DNA from: Natrinema salinisoli
GTDB lineage: Archaea > Halobacteriota > Halobacteria > Halobacteriales > Natrialbaceae
Direction: 5' to 3'
Assembly: GCF_020405205.1 (NCBI RefSeq)
Contig: NZ_CP084469.1
Span: 1,798,001-1,862,000 of the forward strand
DNA: 64,000 nt
Part shown: positions 53,417 to 62,565 of the stretch, piece after piece
Layout: each line of letters begins with the position of its first letter
How positions within the stretch are numbered: the first letter of the stretch is position 1
Made by a program: the position numbers and the translations under genes
The notes under the pieces: model-generated
Seen by the model: the letters and a program-made list of their open reading frames with translations, nothing else
Told to the model about the DNA's origin: nothing
Databases searched by the model: none

Positions 53417-54358
53417 TCATCGATACCCCAGCGCCTCGAGCCGCTCGTCGACAGTTTCCTCGGAGACGCTCTCTTGATCGACCGGCGGCTCCGGTCGCAC
53501 TTCTCTGCGGGTGTCGCCGTCGACGACGAACCAAGGGACCTTGACCAGTTCCTCGGCGTGGACGCCGTAGGGATGGCCGTACTTCCGACGACTCGGTATC
53601 GGTGACAGCCGTTCCCCGACGAGGTTGCCATGATCGGCCGTGATCACCGACTTCCCATCGAGCGTTTCGAGCAGGTCTGTGACCTCGGCAAGCACGACGT
53701 CGAGGTTCTCCGTGTACGCCTCCCAGACCGTCTCTAGGTCCACATCGGCGGTGCCATCGCGAAGCTGGGCCCAGATCCCCGGTTCCTCCTTAACGTCGTG
53801 GTCCATTGTCCACCCGCCGCCGGCCATGTTACGACCGAGTTCGCCAATGAATGGCGTGTGTGGCTGCATAAAATGTATGATGAGCCGCTTGCTCGGAAAC
53901 TTCGATGCCGCGTCTCGAGCTGCGTTCGCAACCGTATCAGGTCGAACCGTCTGTAGCTCGTGATCCCATTCCGACAGACAGTCTACTACGGCGTGGAACG
54001 TCCCTTGATCGAGGTCGAGACGGGGAATGAAAGGGTTCGCGTTGACGTACACCGTATCATGGCATGTTTTGGAATGAAAATTCCGTTCGAGAAACTCCTC
54101 ACTGCTGGAACCGAGCGAGATTCGTGATTCGAGCCTCCCGTCAAACGATACGCGATCAGCGAACATATCGTACCTGCAGGCGTCTAGGATGAGTATGTTA
54201 TCCCAATCCTCGTCTATCACGTTCGTTCCCGGCCCGTACCTCGACCGGAAGATGAGATTGTTACACTCGATTGGCAGGTATCTGATTGCACTTTTTGTCG
54301 TCTGTATCAGCCCTCCGCTCGAGTAGTTCTCCATAGCTTTGCGGAGATGGTGACGCAT
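53417..54358 (-). CDS. alkaline-phosphatase-superfamily (sulfatase-like) protein 2
   Basis: A 313-residue paralog of the protein at 51138-52085. The same motifs occur in the same order: NILILDACRYDMF, HFMQPHTPFIGE, TADHGNLVGE, GHPYGVHAEELVKVPW. It has SSSEEFLERNF in place of a C-x-P-S-R motif, and ends VDERLEALGYR. TADHGN replaces the usual TADHGE. It lies 70 bases upstream of the GT61 gene on the same strand, and both probably modify the same surface glycan. Confidence 0.88.
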   Translation of the reverse strand: MRHHLRKAMENYSSGGLIQTTKSAIRYLPIECNNLIFRSRYGPGTNVIDEDWDNILILDACRYDMFADRVSFDGRLESRISLGSSSEEFLERNFHSKTCHDTVYVNANPFIPRLDLDQGTFHAVVDCLSEWDHELQTVRPDTVANAARDAASKFPSKRLIIHFMQPHTPFIGELGRNMAGGGWTMDHDVKEEPGIWAQLRDGTADVDLETVWEAYTENLDVVLAEVTDLLETLDGKSVITADHGNLVGERLSPIPSRRKYGHPYGVHAEELVKVPWFVVDGDTRREVRPEPPVDQESVSEETVDERLEALGYR

Positions 54359-54532
54359 AGTATGTCTGAATCAGGTCTGGAATAATAACGCTCTGATTCG
54401 ACGTGATCGAAGCGGTCGTTGTTCGGTCGGATCCGGTTCGAAAGCGGAGACACACTCTGTTTCGCATCTCGTTTCCTAATCACAAATTTAATAATCTGAG
54501 CCGACTTCGGCGTTTTTAGCGGCCTTTCACCG

Positions 54533-55558
54533 ATGTTTAGGCATGATATCAACTGGAGCAATATGCAGAAGGCCATTAAATACCCGCGACAGGCTATCGA
54601 CGATACGTTGATAGAGGCTCTCGTTCGCACTCCGTCGACGTATCTCAACACGAAGACGACCATCGGGACCAACGTCTTTTCTCGGGACTGGGATATCCTG
54701 ATCCTGCTCGATACGTGTCGGGTTGATGCGCTCGAAGCGGTGGCTCCCGAGTACGACTTCCTGTCCGACGTCGGGTCCATCCGGTCCGTTGGGGGTCGAT
54801 CCCCCGAGTGGATTGCAAAGACATTCGAAGAACGGTACGAAGAGACGATACGGAACACGGCCTATCTCTCCGCGAACGTCTTTTCAAAACAGATACTGGC
54901 GGATCGCCATCACGAATCGGCCTCATTGAGCGACAACACGCTAAGTTACAGGCTTCTAGAAAGATTGCCGACGGTAGACGTCGACACGATCGGTCGGTTC
55001 GAGTACCTCTACCAGTACGAACCGGTCGGTGAAGACGGACCGCGGGGACACAAGGAGGGCGGAACACCGCCACGGTACGTGACCGATCGCGGAATCGCGG
55101 TGAATCGCAATTACGATTACGATCGAATTATTCTCCACTATCTTCAGCCGCATCCACCATATTTTGCGAACGCGCTCCGCGAGGGCCGGGATCTTGACCA
55201 ACACGAGCACGACTGGTGGGGGTTTCTCGGTGAGACCGGCGATTTCGAGACGATCTGGAACACGTATCTGGACGAATTGCGATTCGTCCTCGACGAAGTG
55301 GAATTGTTACTGGAGAACGTTGACGCCGAGATGGTCGCCATCTCTGCCGACCACGGTGAGTCCTTCGGTGAGTACTGGGAGTACGGTCACAAGACAGGGA
55401 GCCTCAATCCAACCGTTCGGACCGTCCCGTGGGTCGAAACGTCGGCCACGGATACGGGAGGCTACTCGCCGTCGATAGCTTCCCCAGTGGATTCTGGACC
55501 CGAGACGCCCGACGAGTCCGTCGAAGATCAGCTCGAAGCGCTCGGATACCGGATGTAA
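54533..55558 (+). CDS. alkaline-phosphatase-superfamily (sulfatase-like) protein 3
   Basis: A 341-residue paralog on the opposite strand. It has ILILLDTCRVDAL, HYLQPHPPYF, SADHGESFGEYWEYGHKTG, and the shared ending VEDQLEALGYRM. The first motif has Thr for Ala compared with the other two. GGRSPEWIAKTFEER lies at the position of the missing sulfatase motif. It starts with ATG 54533, 174 bases from the divergent sulfatase-like gene 2, so the two may share a control region. Confidence 0.87.
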   Translation: MFRHDINWSNMQKAIKYPRQAIDDTLIEALVRTPSTYLNTKTTIGTNVFSRDWDILILLDTCRVDALEAVAPEYDFLSDVGSIRSVGGRSPEWIAKTFEERYEETIRNTAYLSANVFSKQILADRHHESASLSDNTLSYRLLERLPTVDVDTIGRFEYLYQYEPVGEDGPRGHKEGGTPPRYVTDRGIAVNRNYDYDRIILHYLQPHPPYFANALREGRDLDQHEHDWWGFLGETGDFETIWNTYLDELRFVLDEVELLLENVDAEMVAISADHGESFGEYWEYGHKTGSLNPTVRTVPWVETSATDTGGYSPSIASPVDSGPETPDESVEDQLEALGYRM

Positions 55559-55818
55559 TCGATTGCCTACGTCGACCGGTGGTACTGAAGATGAGCATAA
55601 CGTAGCCACAGACACGGACTGAACATTTGTTCCCCTATTAAATGTTTAAGAGCCTATGAATACAATAGTAGAACGTTCGATCAGACAAAGTCTGTGACCC
55701 GCAGAAATTCAGATGATCGAACTGTCCAAGTCCTCTGCTCGACCGAACTCGACAAGCGATCCCGTACACGAGTCGGAAAACAAATATCTAAGGCCTGTTC
55801 GGAACCACAGTAGTTGCG

Positions 55819-56946
55819 ATGAAACTCGCCCTCGTCACCCCACGATACCCACCCACCCACGCCGGTGGCGGTGAAATCAGCGCACGGTTGCTTGCCGAGC
55901 AGCTCCACACTCGAGACGTTATCGATCAGGTCGTCGTCTACTCGTTCGACGGCAAGTCCACGGAGACAGTCGGGGACGTCCCAGTCGTCCGCCTCGCGGA
56001 CGTTCCTCAGTATCCCTACACTCTTCCCAATGAGATCGCTTACCGGAAACTTGCAGCTGTCGGGCTGGACTGCGACGTGATTCACGCGTACAATATGCAC
56101 CTGCATCCCGCCGTCGGACGGCTCTCCGACGCCCTCGAAATTCCCTCGATTGCGACGTTGAACGCGTACCCGCTTATCGATTGGAGCGACGTGAACGTAT
56201 CTCCCTCGATCAAGCGAAAGCTGTACGAACAGACGCTGTTACGCGTCGAGCGGCCTCGGCTGCTAGAGCACATGACGAACATCGACATGTTCCTGCCACT
56301 CAGCGGCGCGGTCGAGCAAGTCTACCGGACTCACGGGCTCGGAACTGCCGACTACGAGGTGATCCCAAACATGCTCGATCCGTCGTTCGAGGTTCCTGAG
56401 GTGGAAACCGAGGAGACCGACCAAGTGGAGTTGCTGTACGTCGGTTACCTCCGGGACTCAAAGGGAGTACAGTATCTCGTCGATGCAATGGATCACGTCC
56501 CGGAAGGGATCGAGCTGACGATCGTCGGCGACGGCCCGGAGTGGGACGCACTGACGGACCGCGCCGCAGGAACCGCCGCGTCCGACCGGATCGAATTCAC
56601 CGGCTCCGTCCCCTACGAGGAGGTCACGCGAGCGTATGCAGACGCGGATGTGTTCGTCCACCCGGGCGTCTGGCCGGAGCCGTTCGGCCGGACGATCCTG
56701 GAGGCGATGCAAGCTGGACTACCGGTCGTTGCGACGGATATCGGCGGCCCTTCGGAAACCATCCCACAGCCGGAACTTCTGGTCGAACCCAGCGACTTGT
56801 CGAGTCTGAGCGAGGGTATCGAGTACGCTGCCGCGAACCAGGACCGAATCGGCCGTGAGAACCAACGGCTCGTCGAAGATCGGTATCATCCAGATGTCGT
56901 CGTTCCACAGTTCCATGAGATCTACGAGCGAATACTCGACAACTAA
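55819..56946 (+). CDS. GT4-family glycosyltransferase
   Basis: A 375-residue GT-B enzyme. The N-terminal acceptor domain starts LALVTPRYPPTHAGGGEISARLLAEQL with the glycine-rich loop of GT4. The C-terminal donor domain begins at ELLYVGYLRDSKGVQYLVDAM and contains TIVGDGPEW, the HPGVWPEPFGRTILEAMQAGLPVVATDIGGPSE donor-binding stretch and a final helix. It should add one sugar from a nucleotide donor to a lipid-linked glycan. It is on the plus strand with the next GT4 gene 176 bases downstream. Confidence 0.93.
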   Translation: MKLALVTPRYPPTHAGGGEISARLLAEQLHTRDVIDQVVVYSFDGKSTETVGDVPVVRLADVPQYPYTLPNEIAYRKLAAVGLDCDVIHAYNMHLHPAVGRLSDALEIPSIATLNAYPLIDWSDVNVSPSIKRKLYEQTLLRVERPRLLEHMTNIDMFLPLSGAVEQVYRTHGLGTADYEVIPNMLDPSFEVPEVETEETDQVELLYVGYLRDSKGVQYLVDAMDHVPEGIELTIVGDGPEWDALTDRAAGTAASDRIEFTGSVPYEEVTRAYADADVFVHPGVWPEPFGRTILEAMQAGLPVVATDIGGPSETIPQPELLVEPSDLSSLSEGIEYAAANQDRIGRENQRLVEDRYHPDVVVPQFHEIYERILDN

Positions 56947-57122
56947 TATTGGTCCAAAAACGGACTGAGTGGTCATTTATTACTCTTTGTCCCTTATATA
57001 TACACGAACGGCCATTTAGACTTATTTCCAGCGGATGCTGACACCGAACAGGGATATTCGGTACTGTAATCTGCTGAGTTCAACCCGTGAATGATATGGG
57101 TATTGATTTATAAAACGATGTA

Positions 57123-58295
57123 ATGACTGATTTCGGATCGTCTGAGTCTGATCGAAGTCTGGCGATCGCTCATTGGGGCGAACACGCCAACGGTGGGGGT
57201 GATCGCCTTGCCTGGGAACTCACACGGATCTTCGAAGATGCACCCTTCTATGTCGGTTGGCGCGACGAATCGATCGAACCGCCCGACGTCGAGTCCGAGC
57301 AGCTCATTCAGGGCATGCTGCTGAACCGCGGTCTAGAGCGGGGCGGACTCGCACGACAGATTGCTCATCTCATTGGGTGGCAAATCGCCTCACCACTTCG
57401 AGAGTATGATGTTGTGGTCACTAGCGGGAACGAGCCGCTCTTCTACGTTGCTCCGGACGATCAGACGTGGGTCGCATATATCCATCACACGAACCGCAGA
57501 CAATCAGATCAGATCACCGAGATCGAATCTACCCGATTCGCACAATTTCAGTTGTTGTTTCATTACGCGATCCGCGTCCTGTTCGATCACAATACCCACA
57601 GACCGGACCTCTATGTCGTTAATTCCGAACTCGTAAAGCGTCGCGTCGAGCGGTACTGGGGGGTTCCGAGCGATAAAATCCGCGTCGTGTATCCGCCTGT
57701 CGACACTCACGAGTACGACCCCACTGACGAGGAGACAGGGGAGTACTACATGACCCTTTCCCGATTGGATTGGCACAAAGATATCGACGGGATCGTCACG
57801 GCGTTTAACGAGCTCGATCAAAGACTGGTCGTCGCCGGTGACGGGCCCGAGCGAGAACGTCTCGAGCGTATGGCCGACGACAACATTGAATTCCGGGGAT
57901 ACGTTGATGAGGCCGAAAAGTCCCGATTGCTTTCAGGTGCGAAGGCTTTCGTGTTCAACGGGCGAGACGAGGATTTCGGGATTGCCCCCGTCGAAGCACT
58001 GGCGGCCGGAACACCACTTCTCGGCGTCAAAGAAGGAATGACACAGTTTCAGGTTGTCGACGGCAAAAACGGCTACAGATACACTCGAACGGACGAATCC
58101 GGACCAAGTCTCACGGAGACCGTTCGACAGTTTGAGACGAACGGAGTCGAATGGTCAGCGTCGGAGATCGCCGCCTTTGCCGAACGGTTCTCCGTAGATG
58201 CGTTCCATGATGGGATGCAAACCTCAGTCGATACTGCCGTTTCGAATGCCGACGTTACTCCGGCTTGGTACGAACAATACGAATCAGGTGAGTGA
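57123..58295 (+). CDS. GT4-family glycosyltransferase
   Basis: A 390-residue GT-B enzyme of a different subgroup. The N-terminal part has IAHWGEHANGGGDRLAWELTR and YIHHTNRR; the linker VVNSELVKRRVERYWGV and VVYPPVD precede the donor domain with LSRLDWHKDIDGIVTAF, VAGDGPERERL, and FGIAPVEALAAGTPLLGVKEG. Codon use is less GC-rich than in the neighbouring agl genes, as in the adjacent spacers, consistent with a variable glycan-locus gene. The AT-rich TTTATAAAA at 57107-57115 is too close to the ATG to be its TATA box. Confidence 0.92.
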   Translation: MTDFGSSESDRSLAIAHWGEHANGGGDRLAWELTRIFEDAPFYVGWRDESIEPPDVESEQLIQGMLLNRGLERGGLARQIAHLIGWQIASPLREYDVVVTSGNEPLFYVAPDDQTWVAYIHHTNRRQSDQITEIESTRFAQFQLLFHYAIRVLFDHNTHRPDLYVVNSELVKRRVERYWGVPSDKIRVVYPPVDTHEYDPTDEETGEYYMTLSRLDWHKDIDGIVTAFNELDQRLVVAGDGPERERLERMADDNIEFRGYVDEAEKSRLLSGAKAFVFNGRDEDFGIAPVEALAAGTPLLGVKEGMTQFQVVDGKNGYRYTRTDESGPSLTETVRQFETNGVEWSASEIAAFAERFSVDAFHDGMQTSVDTAVSNADVTPAWYEQYESGE

Positions 58296-58428
58296 GTCAG
58301 ATCATAGGATGGTTGTCGATCAGGCGGAATGAATAGAAGTGACCGCAAACCGAGATCTTATTTATAAGTGGGGTGCCTTTCGTTCAAGATATCGACACTG
58401 TCAAAACCAAGCGGACAAAAAGCCAACG

Positions 58429-59388
58429 TCACGTGCTTCTCACAGCGTCGTTATCAACGGTCAGGTCCGTCTGATTCACCTCAATCAATCCGTACAGGTA
58501 GCCGAAACCGACCGCAGCGGTAAAGACGAAGATAGTCACAAGCTGTTTTACTTTCGGCATCGATGGCTTCCCAACGAGAGCCGATAGCCGGTCCGGAACG
58601 AACTCGAGCAAGAGCTGGCCCAGATACTCGTTCTTGTCACCTTTCGATTCGGGTAACAGTAGATCCATGATTCGCTTCGAGTACCCTTGCCAGAACGACC
58701 GGAAGACGAGCCATCGAAACTCCCCCCGGTAATCGAACAGCTTGTGGTGGACAACCGCATCGGTGTTGTAAATCACGCCCTTGCCGTACTCGTTTGCCAT
58801 TCGGATGCAGACCGGCGCTTCGTGGGCCTGAATGTGGCGATCCCCGTGTCGGCCCGTGTTCTCGTCGTAGCCGCCGACGTTCAAGAACACGTCCCGCCGG
58901 AACGAGATGTTGGAGCCGTACGTGTTCCGCAACTCCTCCATGTGCTCGCCCATTCCGCGTTCGTCACACCCGACGAGCCAGTAGAACTCCTCGGGGAAGA
59001 AATCGGGTTTCGTCGTCACCCAATCCGGTGCGACGTGGCCGCCAACGGCGATCGCGTCGGTCTCGTCGTACACGCGAGCGAGTTCCGCGACCCAGTCGTC
59101 CTCGGCGACGGCGTCGTCGTCGATGAACGCGACGACGTCCCCGGTCGCGATTTCGGCTCCGCGAGTTCGGCTGTACGAGATCCCCTGGTTCTCGTCGTTG
59201 CAGTGGAGGACGACGTCCTCGAGATCGCCGTAGTCTTCCTGCACGCGCTCGAAGACCGCTTCGTTGCCGTCGACGACGAGGACGATCTCGAGCGGATCGT
59301 ACGTCTGTGCCAGCACGCTCTCGACACAGTCGGAAAAGACGTCGTAGCGATCCATCGCATAGGTACAGACGACGACGGAGACCTTCAT
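58429..59388 (-). CDS. GT2-family glycosyltransferase (AglG/AglI-like)
   Basis: A 319-residue GT2 enzyme. It starts MKVSVVVCTYAMDRYDVFSDCV, with VLVVDGNE, the DxD motif AFIDDDAVAEDDW and the acceptor region GSNISFRRDVFLNVGGYDE. A C-terminal hydrophobic segment (VTIFVFTAAVGFGYLYGLIE) gives membrane attachment. Haloferax AglG and AglI, which add hexuronic acids to the growing glycan, have this layout; which position this enzyme serves cannot be told. It is divergent from aglB (172-base gap). Confidence 0.88.
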   Translation of the reverse strand: MKVSVVVCTYAMDRYDVFSDCVESVLAQTYDPLEIVLVVDGNEAVFERVQEDYGDLEDVVLHCNDENQGISYSRTRGAEIATGDVVAFIDDDAVAEDDWVAELARVYDETDAIAVGGHVAPDWVTTKPDFFPEEFYWLVGCDERGMGEHMEELRNTYGSNISFRRDVFLNVGGYDENTGRHGDRHIQAHEAPVCIRMANEYGKGVIYNTDAVVHHKLFDYRGEFRWLVFRSFWQGYSKRIMDLLLPESKGDKNEYLGQLLLEFVPDRLSALVGKPSMPKVKQLVTIFVFTAAVGFGYLYGLIEVNQTDLTVDNDAVRST

Positions 59389-59560
59389 TGGAGACGGATT
59401 TCGGTGAAGGCTGAATAAGCTTTTTCGTTCACGTGGGGTCGGTAAGACGACGTTCACGTATAAGAGATAGTCTCGCCGCCGGCCCTATTCCGTGACCGGA
59501 TATCAAATGACCACGAGTATATAACAAGACTTATTCTTGGCATCGGTCTGGTGCAACCTA

Positions 59561-62467
59561 ATGAGTACCGACACAGAGCACGTCGAGGACGGAACCGATA
59601 CGTCCGTCCTCGAGGCGTGGCGGGAATGGTATCACCTCCCGGTTCTCGGGGCCGTGATGCTGTTTATGGTCTGGTTGCGAACCCAGTCGTACGACCGGTT
59701 CGTCACTGACGATGGATCGCCCGCGCTGGCGGGAATCGACTCGTGGTATCAGTGGCGGACGATCAACTGGACGGCCGAGAACTATCCGCACACGATGCCC
59801 TACGAGGTCTGGACGGGGTTCCCGAGCGGAAGTTATGTCGGCCAGTTCGGCACGTTGTTCGACCAGCTCATCGTCACTGCGGCGATGATCGTCGGCCTCG
59901 GTTCACCCTCCGAAGAGACACTGTATGCGGTCTCACTCCTGTCTATTCCGGTTATGGCCGCGCTCGTCGCGATTCCCGTCTTCTATGCGGGCCGTCGGCT
60001 CGGCGGGACGATCGGCGGAATCGTTTCCGTACTCATCCTTGCGCTCGCGAAGGGACAGTTCCTCTCCCGGTCGACGGTCGGCCAGCTCGACCACCACGTC
60101 GGCGAGGTCCTGTTCATGGCGATCGCGGTCCTCGCGATGTTGGTCGCCGTCACCGTGGGCGAACGCGAGAAGCCAGTCTACGAACTGATCGCTGCCAAGG
60201 ACTGGGACGCCCTCCGGACGGCTGCGATCTACAGCGCCCTCGCCGGAATCGCCCTCACGCTCTACATCTGGGTCTGGCCGTCGGCGGTCCTCCTGGTCGG
60301 TATTTTCGCGATCTTCTTTACCGTCCAGCTCTGCCTCGACTACGTTCGTGGGATCTCACCGGACCACATCGCCTTCGTCGGCGCGGTGAGTCTCGGTGTG
60401 ACGGCGCTCCTGACCCTACTGCTAATGGAGCGACCGAGTAGTACGGGTTCGACGAGTTTCGGAGTCCTCCAGCCACTGGCCGCCTTCCTCGTGGCCGCCG
60501 GCTGTGTCTTCATGGCCTGGTTCGCCCGGCAGTGGAACGACCGTGACCTCGAGCGCCGATATTATCCCCTCGCGATCGGCGGGCTCATCACCGCGACCTT
60601 CCTCGTAATGTGGATCGCCCTCCCGAGCCTGTTCGATACGATCGTGGGTAACGCGACGCGTCGCATGTTGCCGTTCGGTGAAGCGACGACCGACCTCACG
60701 ATTGTCGAAGCGCAGCCGCCAGACGACTTCTTCGACCGGGCGTTCACCGAATTCGGCAGTGCGTTCTATACGATGCTCGCGGGGCTCGCCTTCCTGGCGA
60801 TCCGACCGCTGTTCGGCCGGAAGTTCCGCGCGGAACACACTCTCGTCATCGTCTGGTCGCTGATGCTCATTAGTATGGCCGCGACGCAGGTTCGGTTCAT
60901 GTATTACCTCCTGCTCGCGGTCGCGGTCGTCAACGCCGCGTTCGTCGCGGAGCTCGTGCAACTCTTCGACCTCGACCTGACTGGCAGTCTTCGATCACTC
61001 CGGCAGATAGAGACCTACCAGGTTATCGTGGTCATCCTCGTCGTCTTGCTCCTGTTCGCACCGTTGCTCCCGCCACTAGCGACGGCGACTGCGGTGGAAC
61101 GGGGCGAACAGACCGCTCCGCATTCCTCTGCGACGACGTGGGAAGAGTCAAACGAGTGGCTGCAGGGGAACACGCCCGCGCCGGGGAACTACGGTGACGC
61201 GAACAACGCCGACCAACTCGATTATTACGGGAGCTACAATCCCGCGGATAGCGACTACGAGTATCCAGACGGCGCATATGGCGTGATATCCTGGTGGGAC
61301 TACGGCCACCTGATAACGACCCAGGCCGAGCGGATCCCACACTCGAATCCGTTCCAGCAAAACGCCAAATCGTCGGCGGCGTTCCTGACCGCTGAATCCG
61401 AGCAGCGCGGTGAACTGATCCTCGATTCGATCGCGGCAGGTGAGCCCGTCGCGGATCGATCCAACGATGAACTGCAGGCGACCGTCGAGGGGAACGAAAC
61501 CGACGAGGAGATGCGGTACGTGATGATCGACAACCAGATGGCCGGCGGGAAGTTCGGCGCGATCACGCGGTGGACGGGGCCGGGGTATCAACACTACGTC
61601 ACCCCGGAAGACTACGAGCCGGGTCAGCAGATCCCGCGGGACGAAATCCGCCAGACCTTCGGTGACGTTCCCTACGACGATACGATGATGTCGTCGTTAT
61701 ACTTCGACGACGCTGCCGGGATGGAACACTACCGACTCGTCCACGAAGACGACCAGCGAACGGCGACGTACATCAGTTACGCGATCGTCGACGCGCAGAC
61801 GGATCAGGTCCTCATGAGTGAGAACGGCCAGCCGCAGGTCGGAATCAACCGGCAATTCGACCGGCGGACACAGATCCAACTCCAGCGGATCCAGCAACGC
61901 CAGGAATACGACGTCGAGGTTTTCGAGCAGCGACAGGCGGCCGCAGTCAAAACCTACGAACGCGTCGACGGTGCGACGATCGCCGGGTCCCTCGAGGACA
62001 CGACCGTCTCCGACACCGATAACGCGACGGTCGCGGCGACGGTCGAGCTCGAGACCGATTCGGGTCGGACGTTCAACTACACCCAGCGGTCCAACGTCTC
62101 GGAGGACGGGAGCTACGAGCTAACGGTCCCGTACGCGACGAACGACGATCTCGGTGTCGACGACGGGTACACGAACAGCAGCGTCGAGGCGACCGGAGAG
62201 TACGACGTCACCGTCTTCGCACCCGGTCAGCAGGGCTTCCCCGTCGCACAGTACAGCGGACAGACGGCCGTCAGCGAAACGGCGGTCGTCGAGGGAGAAA
62301 CGGTCGACGACGTTCCGCTCGAGGAAGTCGAGGAGCCGACGGCCAACGAGACCGCCGGCAACGAGAGCGGCACGGAGTCGGGCGACTCCGGATCGACGGA
62401 CGACGGAACGACCGACAACGAAACCACGGAATCGGTCGCGCCAGTCGCGGTCGAGCCGGCTCACTGA
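59561..62467 (+). CDS. aglB: oligosaccharyltransferase AglB
   Basis: A 968-residue STT3/AglB. Residues about 27-520 form ~13 membrane segments; the first external loop has the metal-binding GIDSWYQWRTINW aspartate (D of GID) and the DHH-type motif QLDHHVGEV follows. The catalytic WWDYG is at about 577-581 in the soluble C-terminal domain, which ends in an Asn/Thr/Ser- and acid-rich tail with likely N-glycosylation sequons of its own. It transfers the lipid-linked glycan to Asn-x-Ser/Thr of S-layer and other proteins outside the cell. The start is ATG 59561. Confidence 0.96.
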   Translation: MSTDTEHVEDGTDTSVLEAWREWYHLPVLGAVMLFMVWLRTQSYDRFVTDDGSPALAGIDSWYQWRTINWTAENYPHTMPYEVWTGFPSGSYVGQFGTLFDQLIVTAAMIVGLGSPSEETLYAVSLLSIPVMAALVAIPVFYAGRRLGGTIGGIVSVLILALAKGQFLSRSTVGQLDHHVGEVLFMAIAVLAMLVAVTVGEREKPVYELIAAKDWDALRTAAIYSALAGIALTLYIWVWPSAVLLVGIFAIFFTVQLCLDYVRGISPDHIAFVGAVSLGVTALLTLLLMERPSSTGSTSFGVLQPLAAFLVAAGCVFMAWFARQWNDRDLERRYYPLAIGGLITATFLVMWIALPSLFDTIVGNATRRMLPFGEATTDLTIVEAQPPDDFFDRAFTEFGSAFYTMLAGLAFLAIRPLFGRKFRAEHTLVIVWSLMLISMAATQVRFMYYLLLAVAVVNAAFVAELVQLFDLDLTGSLRSLRQIETYQVIVVILVVLLLFAPLLPPLATATAVERGEQTAPHSSATTWEESNEWLQGNTPAPGNYGDANNADQLDYYGSYNPADSDYEYPDGAYGVISWWDYGHLITTQAERIPHSNPFQQNAKSSAAFLTAESEQRGELILDSIAAGEPVADRSNDELQATVEGNETDEEMRYVMIDNQMAGGKFGAITRWTGPGYQHYVTPEDYEPGQQIPRDEIRQTFGDVPYDDTMMSSLYFDDAAGMEHYRLVHEDDQRTATYISYAIVDAQTDQVLMSENGQPQVGINRQFDRRTQIQLQRIQQRQEYDVEVFEQRQAAAVKTYERVDGATIAGSLEDTTVSDTDNATVAATVELETDSGRTFNYTQRSNVSEDGSYELTVPYATNDDLGVDDGYTNSSVEATGEYDVTVFAPGQQGFPVAQYSGQTAVSETAVVEGETVDDVPLEEVEEPTANETAGNESGTESGDSGSTDDGTTDNETTESVAPVAVEPAH

Positions 62468-62565
62468 GGCCAGAGCCGTCTATCGTCGCTCGGGCGTGTT
62501 TCGATCACCGCGACACTCAGGATGTAGCGAAGGCTTTTGATAGTATCCGGACGACGCTGTTAGCA

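Noticed and set aside
51138-54358. True arylsulfatases in the glycan locus
   Set aside because: The formylglycine C-x-P-S-R motif is missing in all three proteins, so the call was lowered to superfamily level.
57107-57115. TTTATAAAA as the promoter of the GT4 gene at 57123
   Set aside because: It lies only eight bases before the ATG; transcription would begin inside the gene, and no alternative in-frame start codon follows soon.
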